Positions 31,876-39,764 of a DNA stretch of 44,228 nucleotides are shown here, one piece after another. The notes under the pieces were generated by a model. That model was not told where the DNA came from, made no database searches, and was given only the letters and a program-made list of their open reading frames with translations. How positions within the stretch are numbered: the first letter of the stretch is position 1; each line of letters opens with the position of its first letter. This stretch comes from Candidatus Flemingiibacterium merdigallinarum (GTDB lineage: Bacteria > Bacillota > Clostridia > Oscillospirales > CAG-272), in NCBI GenBank assembly GCA_904386005.1, contig CAJFKR010000001.1:276221-320448 (forward strand). Direction: 5' to 3'. The position numbers and the translations under genes were made by a program.

Positions 31876-32418
31876 TATCTTCCGGCGCATCAATATCAGC
31901 GGGCGCAGCTCGCCGTCTTTGAGATGTATCGCGTCGGGGTGGACGCCGTACTGCTCGAAGCCGAATTTTTCGTAGAGCGCCGCGCCGCGCTCGTTGCCGC
32001 CGACATAATCGAGCTCGAGCTGGGTCACGCCCCGCTCGGACGCGATATGTATCAGCTCCGAGAACATCGCGCTGCCGATTCCGAGCGACCAGAATTTTTG
32101 CTTCAGCGCGATCGCGACGCTCGCGCGGTGCGCGGTCTTGATTCTACGGTTCATTGACAGCTGGCAGTTTCCGGCAATCTCGCCGTCGACGGTGCAGACT
32201 ATCATCAGCTTATCGGGGGATTCGATGAGAGACGCGAGGAATTTCGCTTCGTCGTCGACTGTCTCGGTACATTCCTCCGGGTAGCGGATGATGAATTCGG
32301 TCTCGGCGGCGCAGCATATAAGAAAATCGAGCATTTCCGCGGCGTCGCTTACAAGCGGCGAGCGCAGCAGCGCGCTCCGACCGTCTCTCAGCGTTATTTC
32401 TTTTTCGGCGAAAAGCAT
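31873..32418 (-). CDS. GNAT-family N-acetyltransferase
   Basis: This 181-residue acetyltransferase uses acetyl-CoA. The fold is visible from IAGNCQLSMN (strand 4), VAIALKQKFWSLGIGSAMFSEL (first part of motif A, Q/RxxGxG/A-like LGIGSA) and ELDYVGGNERGAALYEKFGFEQYG (motif B). It resembles proteins of the RimJ/RimL/SpeG-like branch, but the substrate is unknown. The ATG follows AAAGGAG. A perfect promoter lies just upstream and the gene is alone, convergent with the GH92 gene. Confidence 0.88.
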   Translation of the reverse strand: MLFAEKEITLRDGRSALLRSPLVSDAAEMLDFLICCAAETEFIIRYPEECTETVDDEAKFLASLIESPDKLMIVCTVDGEIAGNCQLSMNRRIKTAHRASVAIALKQKFWSLGIGSAMFSELIHIASERGVTQLELDYVGGNERGAALYEKFGFEQYGVHPDAIHLKDGELRPLILMRRKI

Positions 32419-32445
32419 GGAATCACTCCTTTGCGGGTTTTTATT

Positions 32446-32474
32446 ATTATACAGCAGGGCGGTGGATTTGTCAA
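32446..32474 (-). promoter_or_regulatory. Consensus sigma-A promoter of the GNAT gene
   Basis: On the minus strand TTGACA and TATAAT are both perfect with a 17-bp spacer. Confidence 0.9.
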
Positions 32475-32514
32475 GAGAAGAATGTAATGTCGATTGTTTA
32501 TTTTTATAAAAGTA

Positions 32515-32543
32515 TTGACAATTCGCCGCGGATATTGTATAAT
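32515..32543 (+). promoter_or_regulatory. Consensus sigma-A promoter of the lipoprotein gene at 32633
   Basis: TTGACA and TATAAT are both perfect with a 17-bp spacer; the leader is about 80 nt. It is back-to-back with the GNAT promoter. Confidence 0.9.
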
Positions 32544-32632
32544 AGTGATAGAGATGCTCATCTTACAAATATTCAGCAGATACAAACAGGACGATAAATT
32601 AACAATAAAGCTGTGCGGAAAGGAGAACAGGT

Positions 32633-33643
32633 ATGAAAATCGCAGGATTCATATTCACGCTTGCGCTGTTTGCCTTTATGAATCTATTTTCCTGTACTGA
32701 TGAGCAGGAAGTGGATTCGCAGGAACAAGAACAGATGTTGGAGCAGGAAGAACAAACGCAAAAGCAGGTGGAATACAAAACAATCAGCGGCTCGAACTTT
32801 GGTGATGTGGGTGGAGCGCTTCATTTTTCCAACGACTGCACCTGTATCGACGGCGAGGTGTATTACTGCGAGGACGGAAAGCTCAAAAGCCTTGACGGTG
32901 AAGTCATATGGGAGCCGGATGAATTCGAGTTATACAACGTCTACTACGACGACGGCAAGCTGTATGGTTATAGCAGTCAATTTGTATATATCTATACACT
33001 GTCGACCGGCGAGACGCGAATGATTCCGGAAGCGTTTTTCGATTTGCCATACCGTCTGTTCGCGGCAGACGGTCGGATATATGTCTCGGGATGGTATACG
33101 GCTGAGGTCGGCTCATATGATGAGAGCGACGGCTCGTATGTCGCGTATGACGTGCTAGGTCACAGCGAGCTTGCTTGGTGCGACGGCAGCTTGTATGTGT
33201 ACGCCGGAGACGGTATCTATGTGTTCGACGATACGGTCGAATCGGGCGAATTCAATGTCAATGGCTCGCCGCTTGTCAAGGGACGAAAGCTCGACATCAC
33301 ACCGCCTGACGGAATCGCGTTCAGCGGCAAAGCTTCCGATTTCGGCAAGCTGTATATTGCGCGCGACGGCAGCATAATATTCACGATAGGCGACAATATA
33401 CTGCGCTATGACGGCAAGGACTGCAAGCGGCTCGATGTCGATTGCACAGAGCAGGATTTATTATACGTATACAAAAGCAAGCTGTACTATGTATACAGTG
33501 GAAACGACCTGTATTCGTATGACTATCTGACCGGAGACGTCGCGCTTGTGTATGAGGATATCCCGGGTATGCTGTCGCTTGTCGGCGACCGGATCATTTA
33601 CAGCACCGCTGACGGCACGTTCGAGCTTCTGCGTCTCGAATGA
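32633..33643 (+). CDS. Propeller-like surface lipoprotein (paralogue of 25852)
   Basis: This 336-residue lipoprotein has a signal peptide with lipobox (MNLFSC) and a Gln/Glu-rich linker (QEQEQMLEQEEQTQ). A series of short beta-units follows (VYYCEDGKLKSLDG, NVYYDDGKLYGYSS, RLFAADGRIYVSG, LYYVYSGNDLYSYD), suggesting a beta-propeller. It aligns with the lipoprotein at 25852 over the mature part but lacks its Asp-rich insert. The ATG follows AAAGGAG. It is monocistronic, with its own promoter and terminator. The function is unknown; it may be a surface binding or envelope protein. Confidence 0.75.
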   Translation: MKIAGFIFTLALFAFMNLFSCTDEQEVDSQEQEQMLEQEEQTQKQVEYKTISGSNFGDVGGALHFSNDCTCIDGEVYYCEDGKLKSLDGEVIWEPDEFELYNVYYDDGKLYGYSSQFVYIYTLSTGETRMIPEAFFDLPYRLFAADGRIYVSGWYTAEVGSYDESDGSYVAYDVLGHSELAWCDGSLYVYAGDGIYVFDDTVESGEFNVNGSPLVKGRKLDITPPDGIAFSGKASDFGKLYIARDGSIIFTIGDNILRYDGKDCKRLDVDCTEQDLLYVYKSKLYYVYSGNDLYSYDYLTGDVALVYEDIPGMLSLVGDRIIYSTADGTFELLRLE

Positions 33644-33687
33644 CGGCTTCATGACAGCTATGACAGCCGAATATGACACGACATAGA

Positions 33688-33725
33688 CAAAAGCTCCGCA
33701 CATCAAGCCGTGTGCGGAGCTTTTC
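33688..33725. terminator. Bidirectional terminator between lipoprotein and tRNA genes
   Basis: GCTCCGCACA pairs perfectly with TGTGCGGAGC. TTTTC follows on the plus strand and TTTTG on the minus strand, where it would end the tRNA transcript. Confidence 0.88.
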
Positions 33726-33799
33726 TGGAGCAAACGACGGGAATCGAACCCGCGCCATCAGCTTGGGAAGCTGAGGTTCTGCCATTAAACCACGTTTGC
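33726..33799 (-). tRNA. tRNA-Gly, anticodon CCC
   Basis: A full cloverleaf is present on the minus strand: acceptor GCAAACG/CGTTTGC, D-arm GTTTAATGGCAGAAC, anticodon arm TCAGC-TTCCCAA-GCTGA, T-arm CGGG-TTCGATT-CCCG, discriminator T and an encoded CCA. The anticodon CCC reads GGG, and U73 fits glycine identity. Confidence 0.95.
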
Positions 33800-33940
33800 A
33801 AGCTGAACTTTATTTATATTATACACAACCGCGCGCCGTTTGTCAATAGTGTGCGGCAAAAAAATCTTATTAATATCTGCCGGGCGAAAAATCGGTCGAT
33901 GTGCGAGTGTCAGGCGCCGATGTGTTTTTATAAACTATAG

Positions 33941-33977
33941 CGAGTATAAAATTACCAGCCGCATAATTTTATACTCG
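33941..33977. promoter_or_regulatory. Perfect inverted repeat upstream of mazF
   Basis: CGAGTATAAAATTA and its exact complement (14-base arms) flank a 9-bp centre, about 70 bp before the mazF start. No T-run follows, so an operator or an mRNA hairpin fits better than a terminator. Confidence 0.7.
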
Positions 33978-34045
33978 GATGATTAAAACTTCCGCGCCGG
34001 GTAAACACTATGGTTGCAAAATAAAATGCTGGAGAGTGAATTTTT

Positions 34046-34390
34046 GTGACCGTCAAACGCGGAGATATTTATTATGCCGATTTAAGTCCGGTGGTGGGCT
34101 CGGAGCAGGGCGGGCTGCGTCCCGTGTTGATCGTTCAGAACGATGTCGGAAACAAATACAGCCCGACCGTCATAGCCGCGGCTATAACCAGTCAGGTCGG
34201 CAAGACCCGGCTTCCTACACATATCGACGTTATTGCCGACCGCTTCGGTCTTGCCAAGGATTCGGTTATCCTGCTTGAGCAGATCCGGACTATCGACAAG
34301 CAGCGTCTCAAGGAAAAGATGGGACATCTCGACGACAACGTCATGAAGCGTGTCAACGACGCCATAGGCGTAAGCTTCGGACTTGGTTGA
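34046..34390 (+). CDS. mazF: MazF/EndoA-type mRNA interferase toxin
   Basis: This 114-residue endoribonuclease is very similar to Bacillus EndoA, which cuts mRNA at UACAU. Conserved segments are [32 protein letters not shown], and the C-terminal [17 protein letters not shown]. The catalytic pair Arg25 and Thr48 is in place. Translation starts at GTG after GGAGAG. The antitoxin gene (mazE/ndoAI), which normally precedes it, is not found in the 100 bp upstream or nearby. A perfect inverted repeat lies before the gene and a strong terminator follows. In some Clostridia endoA is found without an adjacent antitoxin. Confidence 0.95.
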   Translation: MTVKRGDIYYADLSPVVGSEQGGLRPVLIVQNDVGNKYSPTVIAAAITSQVGKTRLPTHIDVIADRFGLAKDSVILLEQIRTIDKQRLKEKMGHLDDNVMKRVNDAIGVSFGLG

Positions 34391-34443
34391 TTCTATATAC
34401 ATAGTTAAGCTGCAACGCGGCTTTTCTGTGTATCACAAGCGAT

Positions 34444-34478
34444 GGGAACGGCGTGTCTGCGCCGTTCCCGATTTTTTG
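34444..34478 (+). terminator. Terminator after mazF
   Basis: GGGAACGGCG pairs perfectly with CGCCGTTCCC around a 6-nt loop, followed by GATTTTTTG. Confidence 0.93.
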
Positions 34479-34518
34479 TGTCACGCCTTAATTTTATGTG
34501 AATAAATCGGAAAGGTGC

Positions 34519-34547
34519 TTGAATTATGAAGGTGGATAGTTTATAAT
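34519..34547 (+). promoter_or_regulatory. Sigma-A promoter of the two-component operon
   Basis: TTGAAT and TATAAT are 17 bp apart. The predicted leader before the response regulator is about 180 nt, long for this window. It contains two mini-ORFs and the structured element at 34635-34690. Confidence 0.8.
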
Positions 34548-34592
34548 AATTATTGAAGATATTTTTTATTTCAACCTTTACGAGGTCGCCGC

Positions 34593-34625
34593 ATGAAAGA
34601 ATACGAGTTTATAATAGATCATTAA
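34593..34625 (+). other. Mini-ORF in the two-component leader
   Basis: ATG to TAA encodes MKEYEFIIDH, with GAGGT upstream at fair spacing. It lies just before the structured element. It could be a leader peptide or chance. Confidence 0.3.
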
Positions 34626-34634
34626 GACTAATCA

Positions 34635-34690
34635 TTTGTGGCGCTGCTTTGGTAGAAGGTCAAGCTTTGCCTCGCAAACCACACCACAAA
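34635..34690 (+). ncRNA. Candidate three-way-junction leader element (copy A)
   Basis: The outer stem TTTGTGG/CCACAAA (34635-34641 with 34684-34690) encloses two hairpins: GCTT(T)G/CAAGC (34646-34665) and TTTGC-CTC-GCAAA (34666-34678). The ribosome-binding AGAAAGG follows within a few bases. The same arrangement occurs at 44158-44212 with a different outer-stem and first-hairpin sequence, which is the pattern of covariation. It may be a cis-regulatory RNA or a palindromic mobile repeat. No known riboswitch was recognised. Confidence 0.55.
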
Positions 34691-34712
34691 AAGTAGAAAG
34701 GAAGCTTTTGAT

Positions 34713-34733
34713 ATGCAAAAGCGATGGTTATAG
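34713..34733 (+). other. Leader mini-ORF in the best ribosome-binding position
   Basis: The site AAAGGAAGC is best spaced for this ATG, which encodes MQKRWL and stops with TAG two bases before the response regulator ATG at 34736. The regulator start itself has no ribosome binding site, so translation by re-initiation is plausible. Confidence 0.45.
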
Positions 34734-34735
34734 CT

Positions 34736-35419
34736 ATGTACAAAATACTTACTGTTGACGATGAGGAGCGCATACGCGCGCTTATACGCAAATACGCCGA
34801 GTTCGAGGGGCATGAGGTCACCGAAGCCGCCGACGGCATGGAGGCGATAAAGCTCTGCCGCGAGCAGGACTTCGACATAATTATAATGGACATAATGATG
34901 CCCGAGCTCGACGGCTTTTCCGCCTGCCGCGAGATACGCAAGTTCAAGCAGACGCCTATAATCATGCTCTCGGCGCGCGGCGAGGAATACGACAAAATCA
35001 ACGGCTTCGAGCTGGGTATCGACGATTATGTCGTCAAGCCCTTCTCGCCGAAAGAGCTGATGCTGCGGATTGACGCGGTCATGAAGCGCTCGTCGCACAA
35101 AACCGACGCGCCTGAAACTCAGAACGAGATTGTCGAGATCGGCGGTTTGAAGGCTGACATCACCGCGCGGCTCGTCTATGTCGACGGCAAGCGGGTCGAT
35201 ATGTCGCCGAAGGAATACGACCTGTTCTTCTATATGCTGAAGAACCGCAACATCGCGCTGTCGCGCGAAAAGCTGATCTGTGAGGTCTGGGGCTACGACT
35301 TCTACGGCGACGACCGCACGCTCGACACTCACATCAAGCTGCTGCGCAAGAGTCTCGGACCGTATGCGCGGCTCATTGTGACATTGAGAGGGGTCGGGTA
35401 CCGCTTTGAGTCAAAGTAA
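34736..35419 (+). CDS. OmpR/PhoB-family response regulator
   Basis: This 227-residue regulator has a receiver domain (about 1-118) with acidic pocket Asp8/Asp9, phosphoacceptor Asp52 in IIIMDIMMPELDG, the conserved Ser/Thr in MLSAR and Lys in VVKPFSP. A winged-helix output domain (about 130-227) follows, with MSPKEYDLFFYMLKN, VWGYDFYGDDRTLDTHIKLL and TLRGVGYRFE. An alternative ATG lies four codons upstream. It overlaps the histidine kinase gene by 14 nt and must form a pair with it. Targets are not evident; the pattern is that of PhoP/VanR/ResD-type envelope or nutrient responders. Confidence 0.96.
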   Translation: MYKILTVDDEERIRALIRKYAEFEGHEVTEAADGMEAIKLCREQDFDIIIMDIMMPELDGFSACREIRKFKQTPIIMLSARGEEYDKINGFELGIDDYVVKPFSPKELMLRIDAVMKRSSHKTDAPETQNEIVEIGGLKADITARLVYVDGKRVDMSPKEYDLFFYMLKNRNIALSREKLICEVWGYDFYGDDRTLDTHIKLLRKSLGPYARLIVTLRGVGYRFESK

Positions 35420-36935
35420 CGTCGGAGGAGAACCTCACCGCGGCGTCGAAGGTGTTCCGCAGCGTATGCGTATCGGCTCGCAGCTCGGGATACACTGGAA
35501 CTTTTTTGTCTACATGATGCTGTTCGTGCTGATGCTGATAGTGCTGCTCTGGAGCTTTCAGATCGTGTTCTTCGAGCAGATATACAAAGCTATAAAGATA
35601 AACGAGATAAAGCGCGCGGTTGACGCGATAACGATAAATCTCGATCAGACCGACGACAAGCTCGACACGCTCGCCGAGCGTATAGCGCAGGACTATGAAG
35701 TCTGTATGTATATCTTCGACGCGCAGGGCAATCAGATGATATCCAAGCACTACCGGATCGACTGCGCGATACACCGCATGGATGACATGAATATCTCTCT
35801 GCTCTACTACAGCGCGCTGATAAGCGGAGGAGAGAAGCTGACCTTCCTGCCGCAAAACGATTTCCGATATCTGCGCTACTCCATGAACGACTATTACGGC
35901 GATGTGCCGAACGAGGACAGCGGGCGAGGCGAGGGTATAATCTACACACGTGTCGCTTACTCTCCGGCGAGGGACAACGACTTCATTATCATTATGAACA
36001 CGACGATATCGCCGGTCGGCTCTACTGTGCGCACGCTGCGAACCGAGCTTGTCCTCATAAGTGTCATTATGACTGTAGCCGCGCTCGCTCTTTCGCTGCT
36101 GCTCGCGCGCCGCGTCGCGAACCCGATCATACGGATAAACGCCGGAGCTAAGCTGCTTGCCGAGGGCAACTACAACGTCCGCTTCCGTGTGTCCGGCTAC
36201 CGCGAGATTGTCGAGCTCTCCGAGACGCTGACCTACGCCGCCGAGGAGCTGTCCAAGACCGAGAAGCTCCAGCGTGAGCTTATCGCGAACATCTCGCACG
36301 ACCTGCGGACACCGCTGACTATGATCGAGGGCTACGCCGAGATGATGCGCGATATTCCGGGCGAGAACACGCCCGAAAATATGCAGATTATCATTGACGA
36401 GACCAAGCGGCTGAGCTCGCTTGTCAACGATGTGCTCGATATCTCGCGTCTCCAGACCGGAACGCAGCAGCTCTCGCTCGAGGACTTCAATCTGACCGAG
36501 ACGATACGCGAGGTGATCGGTCGCTTCTCGAAGCTGACCGAGCAGGACGGTTGGACTATACAGTTCAACTTCGACACCGAGGTGACGGTCAACGCCGACC
36601 GCACACGGATTTTGCAGGTGATATATAATTTCATCAACAACGCGATAACCCATTCGGGCGGGGACAAGCTGGTCATAGTCAATCAGCGCGTGATACGCCG
36701 AGCCGACAAAAACTCGGTGCGCATTGAGGTCATCGACCACGGAGAGGGAATCGCGCCCGAAAATCTTCCGTATATTTGGGACAGATATTACAAGGTTGAC
36801 AAGCTGCACCGCCGCGCGCAGACCGGCTCGGGGCTTGGACTGTCGATAGTCAAGAGCATACTCGAGCTGCACGGCGCGCGCTACGGCGTCGAATCGAAGC
36901 TCGGCGAGGGGTCGACGTTCTGGTTTGAGCTATGA
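35406..36935 (+). CDS. Sensor histidine kinase (HAMP-HisKA-HATPase)
   Basis: This 509-residue membrane kinase has transmembrane segments at about 33-58 and 215-237, framing an extracytoplasmic sensor domain of about 155 residues. A HAMP domain (about 235-290) is followed by the H-box ANISHDLRTPLT with phospho-His298, then the N-box (YNFINNAITHSGG), G1 (VIDHGEGIAPE), F-box and G2 (TGSGLGLSIVKS). It starts at TTG inside the response regulator gene after AGAGGGG. The next in-frame ATG at 35466 lacks a site. It senses an unknown envelope or extracellular signal and phosphorylates the regulator encoded just before it. Confidence 0.95.
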   Translation: MSQSNVGGEPHRGVEGVPQRMRIGSQLGIHWNFFVYMMLFVLMLIVLLWSFQIVFFEQIYKAIKINEIKRAVDAITINLDQTDDKLDTLAERIAQDYEVCMYIFDAQGNQMISKHYRIDCAIHRMDDMNISLLYYSALISGGEKLTFLPQNDFRYLRYSMNDYYGDVPNEDSGRGEGIIYTRVAYSPARDNDFIIIMNTTISPVGSTVRTLRTELVLISVIMTVAALALSLLLARRVANPIIRINAGAKLLAEGNYNVRFRVSGYREIVELSETLTYAAEELSKTEKLQRELIANISHDLRTPLTMIEGYAEMMRDIPGENTPENMQIIIDETKRLSSLVNDVLDISRLQTGTQQLSLEDFNLTETIREVIGRFSKLTEQDGWTIQFNFDTEVTVNADRTRILQVIYNFINNAITHSGGDKLVIVNQRVIRRADKNSVRIEVIDHGEGIAPENLPYIWDRYYKVDKLHRRAQTGSGLGLSIVKSILELHGARYGVESKLGEGSTFWFEL

Positions 36936-37020
36936 GCGGCAGAGTCGGCGTTCCGGTTTGCGTTGAGTAGTTGCGGTCGGCGTTCAGGTTTTATATGAGC
37001 AGTTTGTGGCCGGCGTTCAT
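36911..37020. repeat. Imperfect ~33-bp tandem repeat starting in the kinase 3' end
   Basis: A 16-bp core (GTCGACGTTCTGGTTT and variants) recurs at 36911, 36944, 36976 and 37009. The first copy codes the last residues of the kinase; the others are non-coding. Spacing is 33, 32 and 33 bp. Confidence 0.65.
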
Positions 37021-37171
37021 ATCTTTCAGTGGACGACAATGAAAGCCGCCGGAGTAATCAGTCCACGCGGCAAATGTATAAGTTTGTCCTGCACATTTTC
37101 CCCACCGGATCTCGATTTCGTGAAAAAAACGTATTTTTTGTGTATTAAACAGTAATGATTCGGCGCAGCGA
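37021..37171. other. Gene-free stretch before the GHL6 promoter
   Basis: Together with the repeat to the left this makes a gene-free gap of about 330 bp. I see no hairpin with a T-run and no gene. Confidence 0.4.
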
Positions 37172-37200
37172 TTGACTTTCGCGCGGGTATATTGTATCAT
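37172..37200 (+). promoter_or_regulatory. Sigma-A promoter of the GHL6 gene
   Basis: TTGACT and TATCAT are 17 bp apart, with a leader of about 55 nt. Confidence 0.75.
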
Positions 37201-37262
37201 ATTACCGTAAGCATATACGCCGCTCCAGGCGGCAAAACCATAAAACAAGGGAGAACAGAGCT

Positions 37263-39245
37263 ATGAAAGCACTTCCGTATCGTGAAGTACATCTCGATTT
37301 CCACACCTCCGAAGCGGTTCCGGCGGTCGGCGACCGATTTGACAAGGAGCAGTTCAAAGCCGCGCTGAAAGCCGGACACGTCGATTCGATCACAGTCTTT
37401 TCAAAATGCCACCACGGCTGGGCGTACCATCCATCGACAGCCAACGAAATGCACCCGAAGCTCAACTTTGACCTGCTGGGCGCCGAGCTCGAAGCCTGCC
37501 GCGAAGCCGGAGTCAATGCTCCGGTCTACATCTCCGCCGGTCTTGACGAAAAGTACGCGCGCCGTCATCCCGAGAATTTAGTCAAGGGCTCGCCGAATGC
37601 CGGACATGATTTTCTGAATGCCGCGCACTATCATCTGCTTTGCTACAACACGCCCTATCTCGACTATTTGATGGCGCAGGTCGAGGAGGTCATGCAGCGT
37701 TATAATCCGACCGGAGTTTTTCTCGACATCTCCGCGCCGAGAATCTGCTACTGCCAGCATTGTATAGAGTCTATGCGCGCAAAGGGACTCGACCCGCGTA
37801 GTCCCGACGATGTGCGTCGTCACGGAGACATGGTCTACGCCGAGTACTGCCGCCGCACCGAGGAGGTCGTCCGCAAGTACAATCCCGAGACGCGAATCTT
37901 CCACAACGCCGGAAACATCACGCGCGGCCGCCGCGACCATGCCGACTTTGACACGCACCTCGAGCTTGAGAGCCTGCCGACCGGCGGCTGGGGCTATGAC
38001 CACTTCCCGATGTCGGCTGCATACAGCCGGACGCTCGGCAAGGAATTCCTCGGCATGACCGGCAAGTTCCACACGACCTGGGGCGAATTCGGCGGATTCA
38101 AGCATCCGAACGCGCTGCGCTATGAGGCGGCTCTGTCGATTTCACAGGGCGCGAAGTGCTCGATAGGCGATCAGATGCACCCGTCGGGCGAGATGAATAT
38201 GTCTACATACAACCTTATAGGCAAGGCTTACGCCGAGGTTGAGGCGAAGGAGCCGTATGTATATAACGCGCAGCACATCGCCGACGTCGCTATCCTCAGC
38301 GCCGAAGCTTTCTCGAACCGTCCCGACCGCAACTGCCCGTTTGACGTGGGCGCGGCGCGAGTACTGCTCGAGGGCAAGTACCTGTTCAATTTAGTCGACC
38401 AGTACGAGGATATAACGAAATACAAGCTGCTGATACTGCCGGACGTCATTCGCGTCGACGACGCCCTGCGCGCAAAGCTCACGCGCTATTTGGACGACGG
38501 CGGAAAGCTGCTCTGCACCGGCGAGTCGGGACTCGCCCTCGGCGAGGACCGCTTCGCGCTCGACCTCGGAGTCGAATACGAGGGAAGAAACGAATTCCGT
38601 CCGAACTACATGGTGCCCGAATACGACGCGGTCAACGGAAAAACCGCGTATGTAATGTATCAGCCCGCGCTGAATGTCAAGGCGGTCGGCGGCAGGGTCG
38701 AGGCGTTCGTCGAGGACTCCTACTTCAACCGCACGCCCGAGCATTTCTGCTCTCACCAGCACACGCCGAACAATCCGGGCGCTGACCGTCCGGGCGCGGT
38801 TCTCACCGCGAACACCGGCTACATCGCGTGGAACCTGTTCGCGGATTATGCGGACAAGGGTTCGTTCCACTTAAAGGAGCTGGCTCTGCACATGATCGAC
38901 GCGCTGATCGGCGATAAGCGGAGCGTATACACGAACCTGCCCGACCGCGGAATCATTTCGTTGACGAAGCAGGAAACCGAGAGCCGCTATGTCGCGCACC
39001 TGCTGTTCGCGCACACGACCAAGCGCGGAGGTGGAATCGAGGTAATCGAGGACATCGTTCCGCTGTACGAAATGAAGCTGAAAGCCAAGCTGCCGACGTC
39101 TCCGAAGCGCGCGTACAAGGTATGGTACGACACTGACGGCGGAAAGCTCGCCGAAGCTGAGCTTGAATTTAAATATGAGAATGGATACGCGTCGGTCGAG
39201 GTCGGCAAGTTAGACCTGCACGCAATGGTGGTATTTGATGTCTGA
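37263..39245 (+). CDS. GHL6-type putative glycoside hydrolase with beta-galactosidase trimerisation domain
   Basis: This 660-residue cytosolic protein opens with REVHLDFHTSE and a TIM-barrel-like domain (about 1-340) resembling hypothetical glycosyl hydrolase 6, with TGVFLDISAPRICYCQHC and TTWGEFGGFKHP as likely active-site loops. The middle (about 350-540) resembles the GH42 trimerisation (flavodoxin-like) domain (YKLLILPDVIRVDDALRAKL, LCTGESGLA). The C-terminal 110 residues form a beta domain. The ATG follows AAGGGAG. The substrate is unknown; relatives are often linked to fucosidase-like or beta-galactosidase-like activity. The gene overlaps the following acetyltransferase by 8 nt, indicating co-translation. 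Confidence 0.82.
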   Translation: MKALPYREVHLDFHTSEAVPAVGDRFDKEQFKAALKAGHVDSITVFSKCHHGWAYHPSTANEMHPKLNFDLLGAELEACREAGVNAPVYISAGLDEKYARRHPENLVKGSPNAGHDFLNAAHYHLLCYNTPYLDYLMAQVEEVMQRYNPTGVFLDISAPRICYCQHCIESMRAKGLDPRSPDDVRRHGDMVYAEYCRRTEEVVRKYNPETRIFHNAGNITRGRRDHADFDTHLELESLPTGGWGYDHFPMSAAYSRTLGKEFLGMTGKFHTTWGEFGGFKHPNALRYEAALSISQGAKCSIGDQMHPSGEMNMSTYNLIGKAYAEVEAKEPYVYNAQHIADVAILSAEAFSNRPDRNCPFDVGAARVLLEGKYLFNLVDQYEDITKYKLLILPDVIRVDDALRAKLTRYLDDGGKLLCTGESGLALGEDRFALDLGVEYEGRNEFRPNYMVPEYDAVNGKTAYVMYQPALNVKAVGGRVEAFVEDSYFNRTPEHFCSHQHTPNNPGADRPGAVLTANTGYIAWNLFADYADKGSFHLKELALHMIDALIGDKRSVYTNLPDRGIISLTKQETESRYVAHLLFAHTTKRGGGIEVIEDIVPLYEMKLKAKLPTSPKRAYKVWYDTDGGKLAEAELEFKYENGYASVEVGKLDLHAMVVFDV

Positions 39246-39729
39246 AATAATAATACGCAAAGCCGAGAGGGCTGACTGTAACGAAATATACAAGCTGATC
39301 TGCGCGATTGCCGAATATGAGCATATGAGCGATCTTGTGACCGGAAGCGTTTCGGACATAGAGCATCTGCTGTTCGGCTCGGGAGTCGGACGCTGTCTTC
39401 TTGCCTGCGGCAGGGACAAAGACGGCGAGCGGGTAGTCGGCTTCGCGCTCTACTTCTACAATCTATCGACCTTCAAGTGCCGCGCGGGGATATATCTCGA
39501 GGATCTGTTCGTCTACCCCGAGTACCGCGGACGTGGGATTGGCAAGCGGCTGTTAAAGACGCTGTGCGGCATAGCGAAGGACGAGGGGCTTGGCCGGATG
39601 GACTGGGAGTGTCTCGACTGGAACCAGCCGTCGCTCGACTTCTATCACAGTCTCGGCGCGCGCGATATGGACGAGTGGATTCATTTACGCGTCGACGAAG
39701 CCGACTTTGACAAGCTCTTAGGCAGTTAA
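39238..39729 (+). CDS. GNAT-family acetyltransferase, diamine acetyltransferase-like
   Basis: This 163-residue acetyltransferase resembles the spermidine/spermine N1-acetyltransferase group. It has an N-terminal IIIRKAERADCNEIYKLI, the core LEDLFVYPEYRGRGIGKRLL with the acetyl-CoA loop RGRGIG, and a motif B MDWECLDWNQPSLDFYHSLGA. Length is usual for the group. The ATG is embedded in the end of the GHL6 gene (8-nt overlap). The substrate could be a polyamine or an amino sugar; the genetic link to a hydrolase favours the second only weakly. Confidence 0.9.
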   Translation: MSEIIIRKAERADCNEIYKLICAIAEYEHMSDLVTGSVSDIEHLLFGSGVGRCLLACGRDKDGERVVGFALYFYNLSTFKCRAGIYLEDLFVYPEYRGRGIGKRLLKTLCGIAKDEGLGRMDWECLDWNQPSLDFYHSLGARDMDEWIHLRVDEADFDKLLGS

Positions 39730-39764
39730 GAGCTTAAAAAAAAGTGGTCTGCTTCTAAGAGTGG

